From positions 21,297,194 to 21,361,193 of the forward strand of contig NC_087071.1 of the NCBI RefSeq assembly GCF_963678635.1: 64,000 nt of DNA. The letters are read 5' to 3'. Shown in pieces: positions 1-9,852 of the stretch. Within the stretch, counting starts at the first letter, position 1, and each line of letters starts with the position of its first letter. Both the position numbers and the translations under genes were made by a program. The DNA is from Symsagittifera roscoffensis. Taxonomy: Eukaryota > Xenacoelomorpha > Acoela > Convolutidae. The notes beneath the pieces are model-generated. The model saw only the letters and a program-made list of their open reading frames with translations. It was not told the DNA's origin and did not search any database.

Positions 1-3000
1 ATTAAAGAAAATTTCACGAAAGACGATGTTTCACAACATACCAAACACGATTTACAAAAAATTTTGGCATGGTTCATAATAGATTATTTCACACACAATA
101 TTGATTTAATTGCACAAGCAAGAAAAAATTTTAGACCCCAAAATTCGAACGATGATACCGCTATCACAGAACAATCAGATTATGTTTGGGACCCCGAATG
201 GTCTCATCCCGCATTTATAAGCTTTCCACAATCAATCTCAAGTCAAGCAATAGGTACAATATCTTACATAAGAGATTATGTAAGAGTAATACCATTAACA
301 ATTGATGCAACTCCATTAAACTATAATACATTTTTACCCGATACACAAAATAATAGTTTAAACTCTACAGTCATACACAACGAAAACCTCAATGGAACTA
401 GGAATCTTACTCAACAAGATATCCAGACACCATCACACTTCATAAATGAAGAAATTGTACACACAACAACTACACAACAAAGTATTTCACCAATACGCCC
501 AAATATAACAACACCAAGAAATACAAATCCTTCACAAACACAGGTAACCTTACAATCAACCGTTAAACCTTCGGTTGCCCCTAAATATTCACATATGGAT
601 TACCAAACATACAGACCCATGACAATACCATCAAAAACACGCAAAACATTCACTAGAAACAACTTTGCAGACCATAATTATAATTATACACATCCATCAA
701 AAACAAATTATCAACCACAAAGGAATTTTAATCAATATACAAAAACTCGAAACTGGGATAACCCAACGGCCCAATATAATTCCAAAAATTTTCAAACAAA
801 TCCTCCACAGGATCGCAGTGAAAATTACCCATTTTTTCAACAGAATAAAAATAAAAAACAGACATCTTATCAAATGGATTATTTATCCTCAGATGATGAT
901 TTCTTACAACCAGATATATTTGCACCAAATACTCAAGAATATCGTAGACAAGGAATACAGAGAACACATACAAATCATAGAAATTTTTCTCCACAACAAA
1001 TAGATGCACATAATCAACAACCAATTCAACAACAAAATCTAATTAATACACAATCTTTTCAACCAATTCAACAACAAAATCCAATGACTGCACACTCGTA
1101 TCAAGCATCACAAATGCAAAATGAAATACCACTCCCATATTATCTTCAACAACATGAAATAACAAGAAACCAACTTTCAAATTTTTCTCAAATGCCAAAT
1201 GCAGCAGAATCATTACAAATGACAATGAATCCATACCTTATGGGTGGATCATCAATAACATCAAACAAACCTTTAATGGTTTTCACAGGAACAGACCCTG
1301 AATACTCTGTAGAAGATTATTTAAATGCAGTAACAGCAAATTTGATTTTAAATATAGGACCTGAACCAATTAATACGCCACTACATCAAAACTGGATACA
1401 TCGACGCACAGCGTTGATACAAACAACCTTAGATGGCGCAGCCCAAAAATGGTTTTCAGTACTACCTCTAGAAATAAAATCAAACTGGAAAAGATTTACA
1501 CAAGAATTTTCAAAAATGTTTGACTCCGAAAGAAACAAACAACAACAAAGAGTTTTATGTAATGAAATTCGCAGATTACCAAACGAAACCATCAAGCAAA
1601 TAGCAGTACGAATCGAAACACTAGTTCGAAAAGCATATTCACTAAATACACATGACTATAAAAACACAAAGATGACAGAAATCTTAATGATGACCTTAAC
1701 ACCACAATTAAGGAAAATAGCAATAAAAAAGAGAGCATCTCATCCTTCTTCAATTCGAGAACCCGATTTAGATTTTAGAAAACTAGTAGACAAACTAGAA
1801 CAAGCAGAAATCACGATGAAACTAGAAGAAACGGAAAATCTGAAATTACAATACGTTAACAAAATTGAAACGACTTCCACTAATATTAATAACATACAGG
1901 AATCAGAAACAGACCTCGTTGAAAAAATCACTGAAATACTCAATATTTACGAAAAGAACCCAAACTTTAAAGGCAAACCATCTTTCAAAAAATGGTGTAA
2001 TTATTGCCGACGATACGGACATAGTATTTCCGAATGTAGACAAAAACAGCAAGATAATCAAAATAAACCTCAAAAATACAAAGAACCAAATAAATCATTC
2101 TATCAATACATGAAAAAAGATCAAAATTTACCGAACAAAACAGTTCACAGCAACAACAGTTCAGGAAAACCACTCCCGAACAATACAAGCTATACAAGAA
2201 ATCAATCCCCATATAACTCAAGTTATAGAGGAAGATCACCAGAACGAAGAAACACGTATAATTCATCACAAAATCACTACAATAGACCAAATAGTAGAAA
2301 TAACTACTCCAGATCAAATTCAAATACACAACGATTTGTTTCTAGATCTAATTCCCAATCAAGAAATAACTACTATCCAAACAATCAATCACGAAATTCA
2401 TCATACAATAGGAATAGAAACTACTCCTATAATCGAAATAGAAGTTATTCAAACAACCGAAACCAGAATTACCCGAACAATCGATCAAGGAATAACTCAT
2501 ATAATAGATCGAACTATAACAGACCAAACAATAACTACCAAAACAGATCGCGAAATAATTCACAAAATCGACACCCAAGTTATAATAATCGTTACAGAAA
2601 TTATTCCCAATCACCACATAGGAATAATAATAACTATAATAATTCTAATAATCGTCATAGAAGTAATACACCTAAACATCAAAGGCAAATCAATCAAGTA
2701 CAATCTAACCCAGAAACTATATCAGACCCTCCAGGTATTGATGACACAGTAACCGATGCGTTACAACTCAATCAAATAAACTGTACATCATCAGATTCAG
2801 AAAGTGATACTGAAAACACTCTTGCTATCAATATGATAAAAGTCGAAAATGACTATGAATCTGTCATATATGAACAACCCTTTCCATCACATATATATGA
2901 AAATCAATCAGAATTTCTTCAAAATTATTACACTACACCCATAAATTCCACACCAACGACACAAGAAACAAATGAGATTAACACTACAAATCAAACCAAT

Positions 3001-4185
3001 AAAAATACCAAAACAAAATGCTTGAATACAAACCACATTTATCAAAATATACAAAAAGAACAACCCAAAGAAAAAATTTGGACAATACCATTTCTCTTAG
3101 AAAGCCCAAGAAATAAAGAATTTCAACCACCAGACCTTGAAATAGATTTTTTAATTGATTCAGGAGCAGAATCAAACATAATAAACATTCCCACATGGAA
3201 TGAAATAAAAACTTTACATCCAAAGCTAACACCTCTTGAAACCTCCAGTAAACTAGCAACAGCACAAGGATCAACATTGATAAACTACGGAAAAATCCAA
3301 TTATTTCTCCTCCCTACCAGAACAATGGAGCAAAGTAAAATTCTAAACAAGCCATTTAAACAAATATTCCATATCACTGATATTAAATATAATATCATTG
3401 GAATACCATTTATTTCGAAGTATATACCAACAATTAACATACTAAATAGTAAAATATTAATCAAAGATAAATATACAAAAACAAAAGAAACATCCTTAAC
3501 ATTTTTTCAAAGATTAAATAAACAACCACCATTTTTTTCAAAATTTTATCCGATATTTAACCAACAAAGAAAACACCTGAAACCACTATCAGGGAACATA
3601 TATAATTTTTCAATCAAACAAGTTCACCAATATGATAAAGAACAAAACAAACAAAAATTTTATATGTCAGATTTTGAATTCAAACCTATTCATAAATTTT
3701 TCAAAATCACAATCTCTTCAATAAAATATTTGAAAAATTCGAATTCAGATATTATTTCCTTACATGTTTATAACAACACACCTTATCAAGTAACATTACC
3801 TTTAGGACTTTTAGGATATTGTGAAACCAATGCTACAATATCACCAATACACGAAAAAGCCTATCGCGTAAATAATATACTCCAATTACTAGATATTTGC
3901 CAATCTACAATTCTTAATGAAGAATTATCTATAAATAATATAATAAGTAACGAAAACAGAAATACGGATTATTTCACAAAAACTCCATATTTCAAACCTA
4001 CATTCAACATAAGTAACTACACAGAGGACCAACAAAAATTTTTAACAATGTTTAATTTCCAACATTCACAAATAACACAAGACGAATTCGAAAAGTTAGC
4101 CAAACAGCTAATTAATATTCATCAGTCTATGCAACATCAAAATTCGATGTTGGCAAAATCAGTTCATCACTACATCTCCCATTAA
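1..4185 (+). CDS. Gag-protease polyprotein of a large Ty3/Gypsy-type retrovirus-like element (5' end outside window)
   Basis: The frame is open from base 1, so the true start is to the left; at least 1394 residues are present. Numbering from base 1: a long Asn/Gln/Thr/Pro-rich N-terminal part with an imperfect QPIQQQN repeat near 340-360; a helical capsid-like block at about 425-620; one CCHC zinc knuckle (C666, C669, H674, C679); an Arg/Asn/Ser/Tyr low-complexity tract at about 730-900; and an aspartic protease with its Asp-Ser-Gly triad at 1053-1055. Gag packages the RNA and builds the particle; the protease cuts the polyprotein. The frame overlaps Pol by 70 nt. No stop or shift interrupts it. 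It is much longer than usual Gypsy Gag-Pro proteins, mainly because of the low-complexity regions. The family call is firm; the clade is not. Confidence 0.88.
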   Translation: MKENFTKDDVSQHTKHDLQKILAWFIIDYFTHNIDLIAQARKNFRPQNSNDDTAITEQSDYVWDPEWSHPAFISFPQSISSQAIGTISYIRDYVRVIPLTIDATPLNYNTFLPDTQNNSLNSTVIHNENLNGTRNLTQQDIQTPSHFINEEIVHTTTTQQSISPIRPNITTPRNTNPSQTQVTLQSTVKPSVAPKYSHMDYQTYRPMTIPSKTRKTFTRNNFADHNYNYTHPSKTNYQPQRNFNQYTKTRNWDNPTAQYNSKNFQTNPPQDRSENYPFFQQNKNKKQTSYQMDYLSSDDDFLQPDIFAPNTQEYRRQGIQRTHTNHRNFSPQQIDAHNQQPIQQQNLINTQSFQPIQQQNPMTAHSYQASQMQNEIPLPYYLQQHEITRNQLSNFSQMPNAAESLQMTMNPYLMGGSSITSNKPLMVFTGTDPEYSVEDYLNAVTANLILNIGPEPINTPLHQNWIHRRTALIQTTLDGAAQKWFSVLPLEIKSNWKRFTQEFSKMFDSERNKQQQRVLCNEIRRLPNETIKQIAVRIETLVRKAYSLNTHDYKNTKMTEILMMTLTPQLRKIAIKKRASHPSSIREPDLDFRKLVDKLEQAEITMKLEETENLKLQYVNKIETTSTNINNIQESETDLVEKITEILNIYEKNPNFKGKPSFKKWCNYCRRYGHSISECRQKQQDNQNKPQKYKEPNKSFYQYMKKDQNLPNKTVHSNNSSGKPLPNNTSYTRNQSPYNSSYRGRSPERRNTYNSSQNHYNRPNSRNNYSRSNSNTQRFVSRSNSQSRNNYYPNNQSRNSSYNRNRNYSYNRNRSYSNNRNQNYPNNRSRNNSYNRSNYNRPNNNYQNRSRNNSQNRHPSYNNRYRNYSQSPHRNNNNYNNSNNRHRSNTPKHQRQINQVQSNPETISDPPGIDDTVTDALQLNQINCTSSDSESDTENTLAINMIKVENDYESVIYEQPFPSHIYENQSEFLQNYYTTPINSTPTTQETNEINTTNQTNKNTKTKCLNTNHIYQNIQKEQPKEKIWTIPFLLESPRNKEFQPPDLEIDFLIDSGAESNIINIPTWNEIKTLHPKLTPLETSSKLATAQGSTLINYGKIQLFLLPTRTMEQSKILNKPFKQIFHITDIKYNIIGIPFISKYIPTINILNSKILIKDKYTKTKETSLTFFQRLNKQPPFFSKFYPIFNQQRKHLKPLSGNIYNFSIKQVHQYDKEQNKQKFYMSDFEFKPIHKFFKITISSIKYLKNSNSDIISLHVYNNTPYQVTLPLGLLGYCETNATISPIHEKAYRVNNILQLLDICQSTILNEELSINNIISNENRNTDYFTKTPYFKPTFNISNYTEDQQKFLTMFNFQHSQITQDEFEKLAKQLINIHQSMQHQNSMLAKSVHHYISH
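4116..4185 (+). promoter_or_regulatory. Gag-Pro/Pol overlap, presumed -1 frameshift window
   Basis: Gag-Pro ends at 4183-4185 and the Pol frame is open from 4116, so a shift must occur within these 70 nt. I see no perfect X XXY YYZ heptamer in the Gag frame. The nearest is an A-AAT-TCG context at about 4140-4146, where the first tRNA could re-pair after a -1 slip. The step itself is certain from the frames; the exact site is inference. Confidence 0.55.
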
Positions 4186-7100
4186 AACCAAACGCAGTTT
4201 TCAAAAAACAGAGAGCAAGTAAAGTACCAATTCACTTACATGATAAAGTAAACAGATTACTCGATATTTTAGAACAATACAACATTATATCACCAGTTAA
4301 TAAAGAAGAACAACCAAAAGGCAACACATTTATCAACCCCGTTATCATTCTAGCTAAAGGAGAATCATTAAAAATCGTTCTCGATGCTAGATACCTCAAT
4401 TCACTTATAGATGAATCAAAATGTAATTGGCCCATTGAACCAATACAAGTTATTTTAACAAAAATAAACGGCAAATACTTCACAACCGCCGACATGAATA
4501 GTGCATACAATCAAATGCCACTAGATGAACAATCACGACGTTTAACACAATTTGTTATCGGAAACCAACAATATGAATTCAACCGCTTATTCTATGGAAT
4601 ATCCATAGGACCAGCAGCATTTTCAGCTTTTATGAGCAAAATTTTTAGACCACTAATACTCAAGAAAAACGCAATCACCTATCTAGACGATGTTTTTATG
4701 CAATCACAAACAAAAGACGAGATGTTCAATGTTTTAGAAAAATATCACCAAATACTTCAGAACGAAAATCTGAAGGCCGCCCCCGATAAATCACACTTCT
4801 TTTTGACAAGAGTTAAATTCTTAGGACATAATATAGAAAGAAAAACAATCACTCCATTGAAATCACGCATTGACGCTATTCAAAAACTTCAACCACCAAC
4901 AAATAAAAAGAAAATCCAAGAATTTCTTGGAATGTTAAACTTTTTAAGTAAATATGTTTATAAAATGCAATTATATCTACGACCATTTTATAATATCCTT
5001 AGACAACAAAATAATTTTGAATGGAACACAGAACATCAAACACGATTTGAAGAAATAAAGAAACTTTTAACTGAACAAATTTCAAACACAATTCCAGACT
5101 CAAATCAACCATTTTATGCAATGTGCGACGCTTCGAACTTTGGCATCGGCGCAGCACTATTACAATCACATAATGGTACAAATAAAATGAACTTGATATC
5201 AGCAAATTCTCGATTATTCACTCAAGCAGAGCTACGACTCTCAACTCTAATGAGAGAATGTACAGCCATAATATATACACTGACAGAATATGAATTTCTG
5301 ATACTTGGATCAAAACATCCAACAGTTCTATTCACAGACCATAAACCAATCATCTTTCTCTTCACACAGAAATCTAACCCAAACCACCGAGTTTACAGAT
5401 TTCAACTAATTCTAATGAAATTTCCAAACTTACATATAGTTTGGACTGCAGGAAAAAATCTTGCATTACCAGACACCTTAAGTCGAAATACACCACCTGA
5501 ATTACTTACACGAAAAACAACAGTTGAAATACCCAAAAATATAAAATTCTACCTTGCAGAAAACGAAACATCACCTCGATTAGAATGCAAATATGCAGTT
5601 AAAACTGATATTGAACAATCCCAAATAAATAATTTACAACATTTCCCACTTTATTTAGATTGTCAAAATAATCATTATGAAGTTGATTTACTTGGAACAT
5701 CAACTTTCAAACCAATCCCATATTCTCAATGGATAAAAAATAACACCCAACAAAAACGAACAAAACAACGCCCGCCTAAAAAAGACCATTTTCCACTAAT
5801 TGAAAAAGAAGATTTAACTGATAAAATAAATTTATCAGGACCACAAACAAATAATTCAAAATACACAATAAATCAAGTCTTTGACCTTCATGACCCACTT
5901 GATACAATACCCTTATCTAAATTAGAAATCGAAAACATTTTTCTCCCCCCAACAGATACGATTACAATTTCAACACTGAAACAATATCAAAATCTTGACC
6001 CAGTAATTCGACAACTGAAATCATGGCACAAATATAAAACTAAACCTATCAAAGCAGATTCAACCATTCTAGGAAACAAAACACTCCTCCGATACTTTCG
6101 CAAATTTAACAACACAACAATTAACGAAAATACAGACCTTTTAGAGTATAACCTGAATGAATCTACAGTTCCATGTCTCCCTTTAAGTATGATTCTTATA
6201 GCTTTTAATATTTCACATACACAAAATATTAAAGGACACTCTGGATCAGAAAAAACATATTCAAATTTTATACAAAATTTTTACTTCCCAAATGCACCAA
6301 TTTGGATAAAAGTACTATGCAATGATTGTATAGTATGTCAACTGAATAAACCTTACCCAAATCAAAAACAAATAGCACAAAAACAAGATTTTAAAGGACA
6401 AAGTTTGTACTTTAATCACCGTATCTCATTTGATACTAAAGGACCAATTTCACCCTCATCAGAAGGAAACTCCTACATTATGGTAATTGTTGACGCATTC
6501 ACACACTATGTAGCACTTAACCCAGTACCACATTGTAATGCTTATTACGCATATACAACACTTTATGAACACTGGATAGCAAAATTTGGACTACCAGAAA
6601 TTTTAGTTACAGACAATGGTACAGAATTCATAAATAATGAAATAATAACACTATGTCATTTATATAACATTAAACACAAACCACGTACATCTCATGCACC
6701 TTGGACAAACGGCTTAGTCGAAGGTATGAACCGTTCACTACAAGAATATCTTAGATGTATCATCAATGGAAATGATACAAAATATACCGAATGGTCAGCA
6801 GATGTAAAATTATTTCCCTTAGCATATAATTCACAAATTACGACAACTTTAGGAATGTCACCATATGAAATGGTTTTTAACCAAAAGCCACGCAAACCAA
6901 TAATGTTTACAGCAAATTCTCATAAAAACGCACAAGGTTATTGTCAACCAAATAAAGACTCAATTTGTTATAACCTCCCATTACATACGCACGATGAAGA
7001 TCATTTTCATCACCCACAAATTCTTAAATTAGCCTCCGGTACACACACCGAATGGATTTTAAACAGAGATAAAAAACACAATGAAATTTATCAAAAAGTA

Positions 7101-7694
7101 ACAAAAAAGTTGTTACAAAGGCAAAATATTAATGAACAAATAAATTCACGCTTTACACCAGCCTCCGATTTAAAAATTGGAACATTTGTTTTAATACCTA
7201 ATTTTAATACTCAAAAAGGAATTTCTAAAAAATTACAACCCCTCCGAAAAGGACCCTACCAAATAATTGCAAAACCCACTGATGTCACATATAAAATTAC
7301 CGACTCAAACAAAAAAGAAATCGTTCAACATCGAAACAACCTATTACCTTATTACCCAAAAGAATACGCACTCCGCGAATTAACTCAATTATATTCTTTC
7401 ACAGGATTAAAAATCATTCAAAATGAACCACATCTGAAAAACACAGAACAAAATGATAACCCCACCGAAAATCAAAACACAAAACCAACCGCCACCAAAA
7501 ACAATACACAAAACCATAAAGAATCTCCAAAACCAAGAAAAAACAGAAAAATGACAGAACAAATAATACCCCAAGAAGAAATAGACAAATCTGAACATAG
7601 AAAAACAACAAGACTCCGAAATCAACCACGTAAAAACTACAAAATGTTCATCCCCCAATCTAAAATATTAAAGAAAGTAGAATTTAAAAAGTAA
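4116..7694 (+). CDS. Pol: reverse transcriptase, RNase H and integrase of the same element
   Basis: This frame is -1 relative to Gag-Pro and opens right after a TAA at 4113-4115. The first ATG (4494) falls inside the RT core, so translation must come by -1 frameshifting in the 4116-4185 overlap. Numbering from 4116: RT palm with catalytic YLDD at 189-192 (Leu where Ile or Val is more common); RNase H with acidic residues near 337, 379 and 406; integrase zinc region near 700-735 ending in a CNDCIVC cluster; DDE core D773, D833, E869; a GPY-type motif near 1045; then a basic tail. Domain order RT-RH-INT marks Ty3/Gypsy (Metaviridae) or retrovirus-type elements rather than Copia. The frame is intact to its stop, so this copy may be recently active. 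Confidence 0.92.
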   Translation, partial: YSSVYATSKFDVGKISSSLHLPLKPNAVFKKQRASKVPIHLHDKVNRLLDILEQYNIISPVNKEEQPKGNTFINPVIILAKGESLKIVLDARYLNSLIDESKCNWPIEPIQVILTKINGKYFTTADMNSAYNQMPLDEQSRRLTQFVIGNQQYEFNRLFYGISIGPAAFSAFMSKIFRPLILKKNAITYLDDVFMQSQTKDEMFNVLEKYHQILQNENLKAAPDKSHFFLTRVKFLGHNIERKTITPLKSRIDAIQKLQPPTNKKKIQEFLGMLNFLSKYVYKMQLYLRPFYNILRQQNNFEWNTEHQTRFEEIKKLLTEQISNTIPDSNQPFYAMCDASNFGIGAALLQSHNGTNKMNLISANSRLFTQAELRLSTLMRECTAIIYTLTEYEFLILGSKHPTVLFTDHKPIIFLFTQKSNPNHRVYRFQLILMKFPNLHIVWTAGKNLALPDTLSRNTPPELLTRKTTVEIPKNIKFYLAENETSPRLECKYAVKTDIEQSQINNLQHFPLYLDCQNNHYEVDLLGTSTFKPIPYSQWIKNNTQQKRTKQRPPKKDHFPLIEKEDLTDKINLSGPQTNNSKYTINQVFDLHDPLDTIPLSKLEIENIFLPPTDTITISTLKQYQNLDPVIRQLKSWHKYKTKPIKADSTILGNKTLLRYFRKFNNTTINENTDLLEYNLNESTVPCLPLSMILIAFNISHTQNIKGHSGSEKTYSNFIQNFYFPNAPIWIKVLCNDCIVCQLNKPYPNQKQIAQKQDFKGQSLYFNHRISFDTKGPISPSSEGNSYIMVIVDAFTHYVALNPVPHCNAYYAYTTLYEHWIAKFGLPEILVTDNGTEFINNEIITLCHLYNIKHKPRTSHAPWTNGLVEGMNRSLQEYLRCIINGNDTKYTEWSADVKLFPLAYNSQITTTLGMSPYEMVFNQKPRKPIMFTANSHKNAQGYCQPNKDSICYNLPLHTHDEDHFHHPQILKLASGTHTEWILNRDKKHNEIYQKVTKKLLQRQNINEQINSRFTPASDLKIGTFVLIPNFNTQKGISKKLQPLRKGPYQIIAKPTDVTYKITDSNKKEIVQHRNNLLPYYPKEYALRELTQLYSFTGLKIIQNEPHLKNTEQNDNPTENQNTKPTATKNNTQNHKESPKPRKNRKMTEQIIPQEEIDKSEHRKTTRLRNQPRKNYKMFIPQSKILKKVEFKK

Positions 7695-8294
7695 TTTTAA
7701 GATTTTATACTTCACAATCTTGAAACCTCCGTAACATTTCTCATTTCAATTTTTCAAAATAACATGCTCACAAGTACGCAATAATTCTAGTTCAAAATAG
7801 ACCAATAGGATTCATCCAATCCGCCACTTTCTCTAACTCAAACTAAGATCAATTAGACGAATAATCTAGAACTCCAGGCACATCTCTAACTATAACTTTA
7901 CAACCTCCAGGTCAAAAATAAGCAAACCACTCCAACTTGACAGCTAAAATAAATATCACCATAATACCGTACCCCTCCCTTATCTAATAACCCAAAGATC
8001 AACAATATTTCCCCAACTCAGACCACGAATACCCCCAAAACAAGTTTGATAACTTAGCCTAAAGTAACAAAATGAAGATTTTAATTAGCCTAAAGTATAA
8101 AAATCTCACCATACCCCGGATCATTTGACAAACAAAAATAAAGAAAAAGACGACCTCCCAGTCACTATGAAAATTGCCCCCAACAATTTTTTACAAAACT
8201 CAACCCACTTGTCAAAAAACTAATAAATAATTCGACCACACTAGAAAATCGCCTCAAACAGCAAAAAATATTCGACCAAGAGATCATTTCTTAA
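7695..8294 (+). other. Non-coding spacer between Pol and the small ORFs
   Basis: No long frame is present. The strand is A- and C-rich and G-poor like the flanking element. A 13-nt direct repeat (TTAGCCTAAAGTA) occurs at 8054 and 8085. It could hold a subgenomic splice acceptor or RNA signals, but none is recognisable. Confidence 0.4.
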
Positions 8295-8525
8295 ATGCTT
8301 TTCTCTCAAACAGTCGCTCAAATACTTATAAATTTTAAACATTTTTTTTCAATACTTGAAGCTTTTATAATATTTCTTTTTGATATACTTGAATCTTTTC
8401 TAATAATCTTAATCATTTTTTGTAACATTTTTTTAATTTTCTACACAATACTCGAACTATTCCTCCAACTTTCCAAAACCCTTGAATATATCCACAGGTA
8501 CGATTTTAACAACTTGTCTAAATGA
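8295..8525 (+). CDS. Small hydrophobic ORF of the retrovirus-like element
   Basis: A 76-residue frame starting with ATG, dominated by Phe, Ile and Leu. It has one long hydrophobic stretch at about residues 20-60, enough for one or two membrane spans. The local + strand turns T-rich here, unlike the A/C-rich element around it, which fits selection for membrane-spanning codons but could also be chance in AT-rich DNA. Its TGA overlaps the ATG of the next frame as ATGA, suggesting coupled translation. I recognise no family; a viroporin-like accessory protein is speculation. Confidence 0.35.
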   Translation: MLFSQTVAQILINFKHFFSILEAFIIFLFDILESFLIILIIFCNIFLIFYTILELFLQLSKTLEYIHRYDFNNLSK

Positions 8526-8710
8526 TACGAACAATTTTCAGTAGAACTGATATTTTTTTATTGTTTGTAATTTTCATAACATTTTTATCATCCCTCATTT
8601 TGACAATATGTAAATGTATAAAGAAAGCAATCATCACATTTGCCCTAGCAACAATTTTTCTAATTATTTTTTTGGAAGAATATTATAATAAACATAAACC
8701 TTCCCACTAA
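8522..8710 (+). CDS. Second small hydrophobic ORF, ATGA-coupled to the first
   Basis: A 62-residue frame whose ATG overlaps the preceding stop by 4 nt. It shows two hydrophobic segments (about residues 11-28 and 36-51) separated by a short basic Cys-Lys-Lys loop, and ends in a charged tail: the layout of a two-span hairpin membrane peptide. Like its neighbour it lies in a T-rich island. It might instead be an upstream exon for the ATG-less frame that follows. No family recognised. Confidence 0.35.
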   Translation: MIRTIFSRTDIFLLFVIFITFLSSLILTICKCIKKAIITFALATIFLIIFLEEYYNKHKPSH

Positions 8711-8715
8711 AGTAA

Positions 8716-9852
8716 CAATTCAAAAATCCATCAAAAATTGCTACCCAACAGTCACAGAATCAGTCTTCACCGACATCATCCCAAGATAATCCAACACCAC
8801 CTTCAACTACTCAAAATCCTCAAACATCTACACGAATTTCTTTTCAAGACAATCCATACACTTTTGAAGAACGGCACGCTCGTTTATCTGAACCACTAGA
8901 ACCAGTTCAACGACAAGCATCCCTAAGTGAACCAACATATAATCTTTACCCAACACTACCACAAGAACTAAGTAGAATACGAAACCTTAGTCAAAACCAA
9001 AACACAACAGAAATAAATAGACAAATTATACATCCTCGACGAAACAGAAATTTTCAAACTCCCCGAGTTCATTTTGATATACCTCAATCCCCATCACAAA
9101 CCACTCCAGAAAACACCACTGGTATCACACCAGAAACTCCTACACTTTTTTCACAACGAAGCACTTCAAGTCTACCCTCAGACTACTTAGGTTCAACACC
9201 AACATCTGAACAAATACGTGAAAATCCCTTTAACCCCCCAAACCTAACATCACGACTGCCATATTGGACTACACATTCATTCACACAAGGTGAACCAAAT
9301 TTAGTCAATGACCCCATAGATATTTCTACGGATACAACAACATCCTCATCACTACCAGAAACATTATCACTACCATCAACACCATCAATAAGCCAATTTT
9401 CACCACCACCCTTTAACTTAAATTTTCCAAATAATCTCGACGCCAGATATCGAGAACAATCATCAATAAATATTCCTTTAAGACTAGATTGGAATACATT
9501 CACAGCACCTCCACCACTATTTGGACAACATCAAGAAAGTAACCGCCTTCATAACTGGGCACTTAATAGATTACAATATCGCCAAGATATTCACAACGAT
9601 ATCCGTGATCACAATATTCAAATACTCCAACAAAACAGTTTACAATTAAAGTTTGAAATCACAGTTAAATTAAACAATATTACACAACATCCCTACCCAT
9701 TAAATCCACCTAACATAACAGCTCAATCACTACCACCACCGTTTATAACTACTGAAGTAATATATAAATACGACAGATACACCAAAAACACAATTGGTTA
9801 CATTACATTTTATAACCCATACTCAGGATTATCATACACATGTATATTCTAA
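8716..9852 (+). CDS. 378-residue open frame without any in-frame ATG, upstream of Env
   Basis: Open from just after a TAA at 8713-8715 to a TAA at 9850-9852. No methionine codon occurs anywhere in the frame, and the whole stretch up to 9839 contains a single, out-of-frame ATG (9308). The product would be rich in Pro, Ser, Thr, Asn and Gln for about 270 residues, then more ordered toward the end (Trp/Arg/Gln-rich, ending in aromatic residues and Cys). Low stop density and amino-acid bias support real coding. The start must come from a spliced upstream exon or a non-AUG codon. The end overlaps the Env start by 13 nt. It might be a matrix- or leader-type protein, or an N-terminal exon for another product. 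No family recognised. Confidence 0.6.
   Translation, partial: QFKNPSKIATQQSQNQSSPTSSQDNPTPPSTTQNPQTSTRISFQDNPYTFEERHARLSEPLEPVQRQASLSEPTYNLYPTLPQELSRIRNLSQNQNTTEINRQIIHPRRNRNFQTPRVHFDIPQSPSQTTPENTTGITPETPTLFSQRSTSSLPSDYLGSTPTSEQIRENPFNPPNLTSRLPYWTTHSFTQGEPNLVNDPIDISTDTTTSSSLPETLSLPSTPSISQFSPPPFNLNFPNNLDARYREQSSINIPLRLDWNTFTAPPPLFGQHQESNRLHNWALNRLQYRQDIHNDIRDHNIQILQQNSLQLKFEITVKLNNITQHPYPLNPPNITAQSLPPPFITTEVIYKYDRYTKNTIGYITFYNPYSGLSYTCIF

Noticed and set aside
728-2617. Minus-strand and second-frame ORFs over gag (e.g. 728-1024, 2336-2752)
   Set aside because: They are low-complexity shadows of the Asn/Tyr/Arg-rich Gag frame, with no domain.
4494-7694. Pol as an independent ORF starting at ATG 4494
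   Set aside because: This ATG lies within the RT core; RT sequence continues upstream in the same frame to 4116, so it is an internal methionine.
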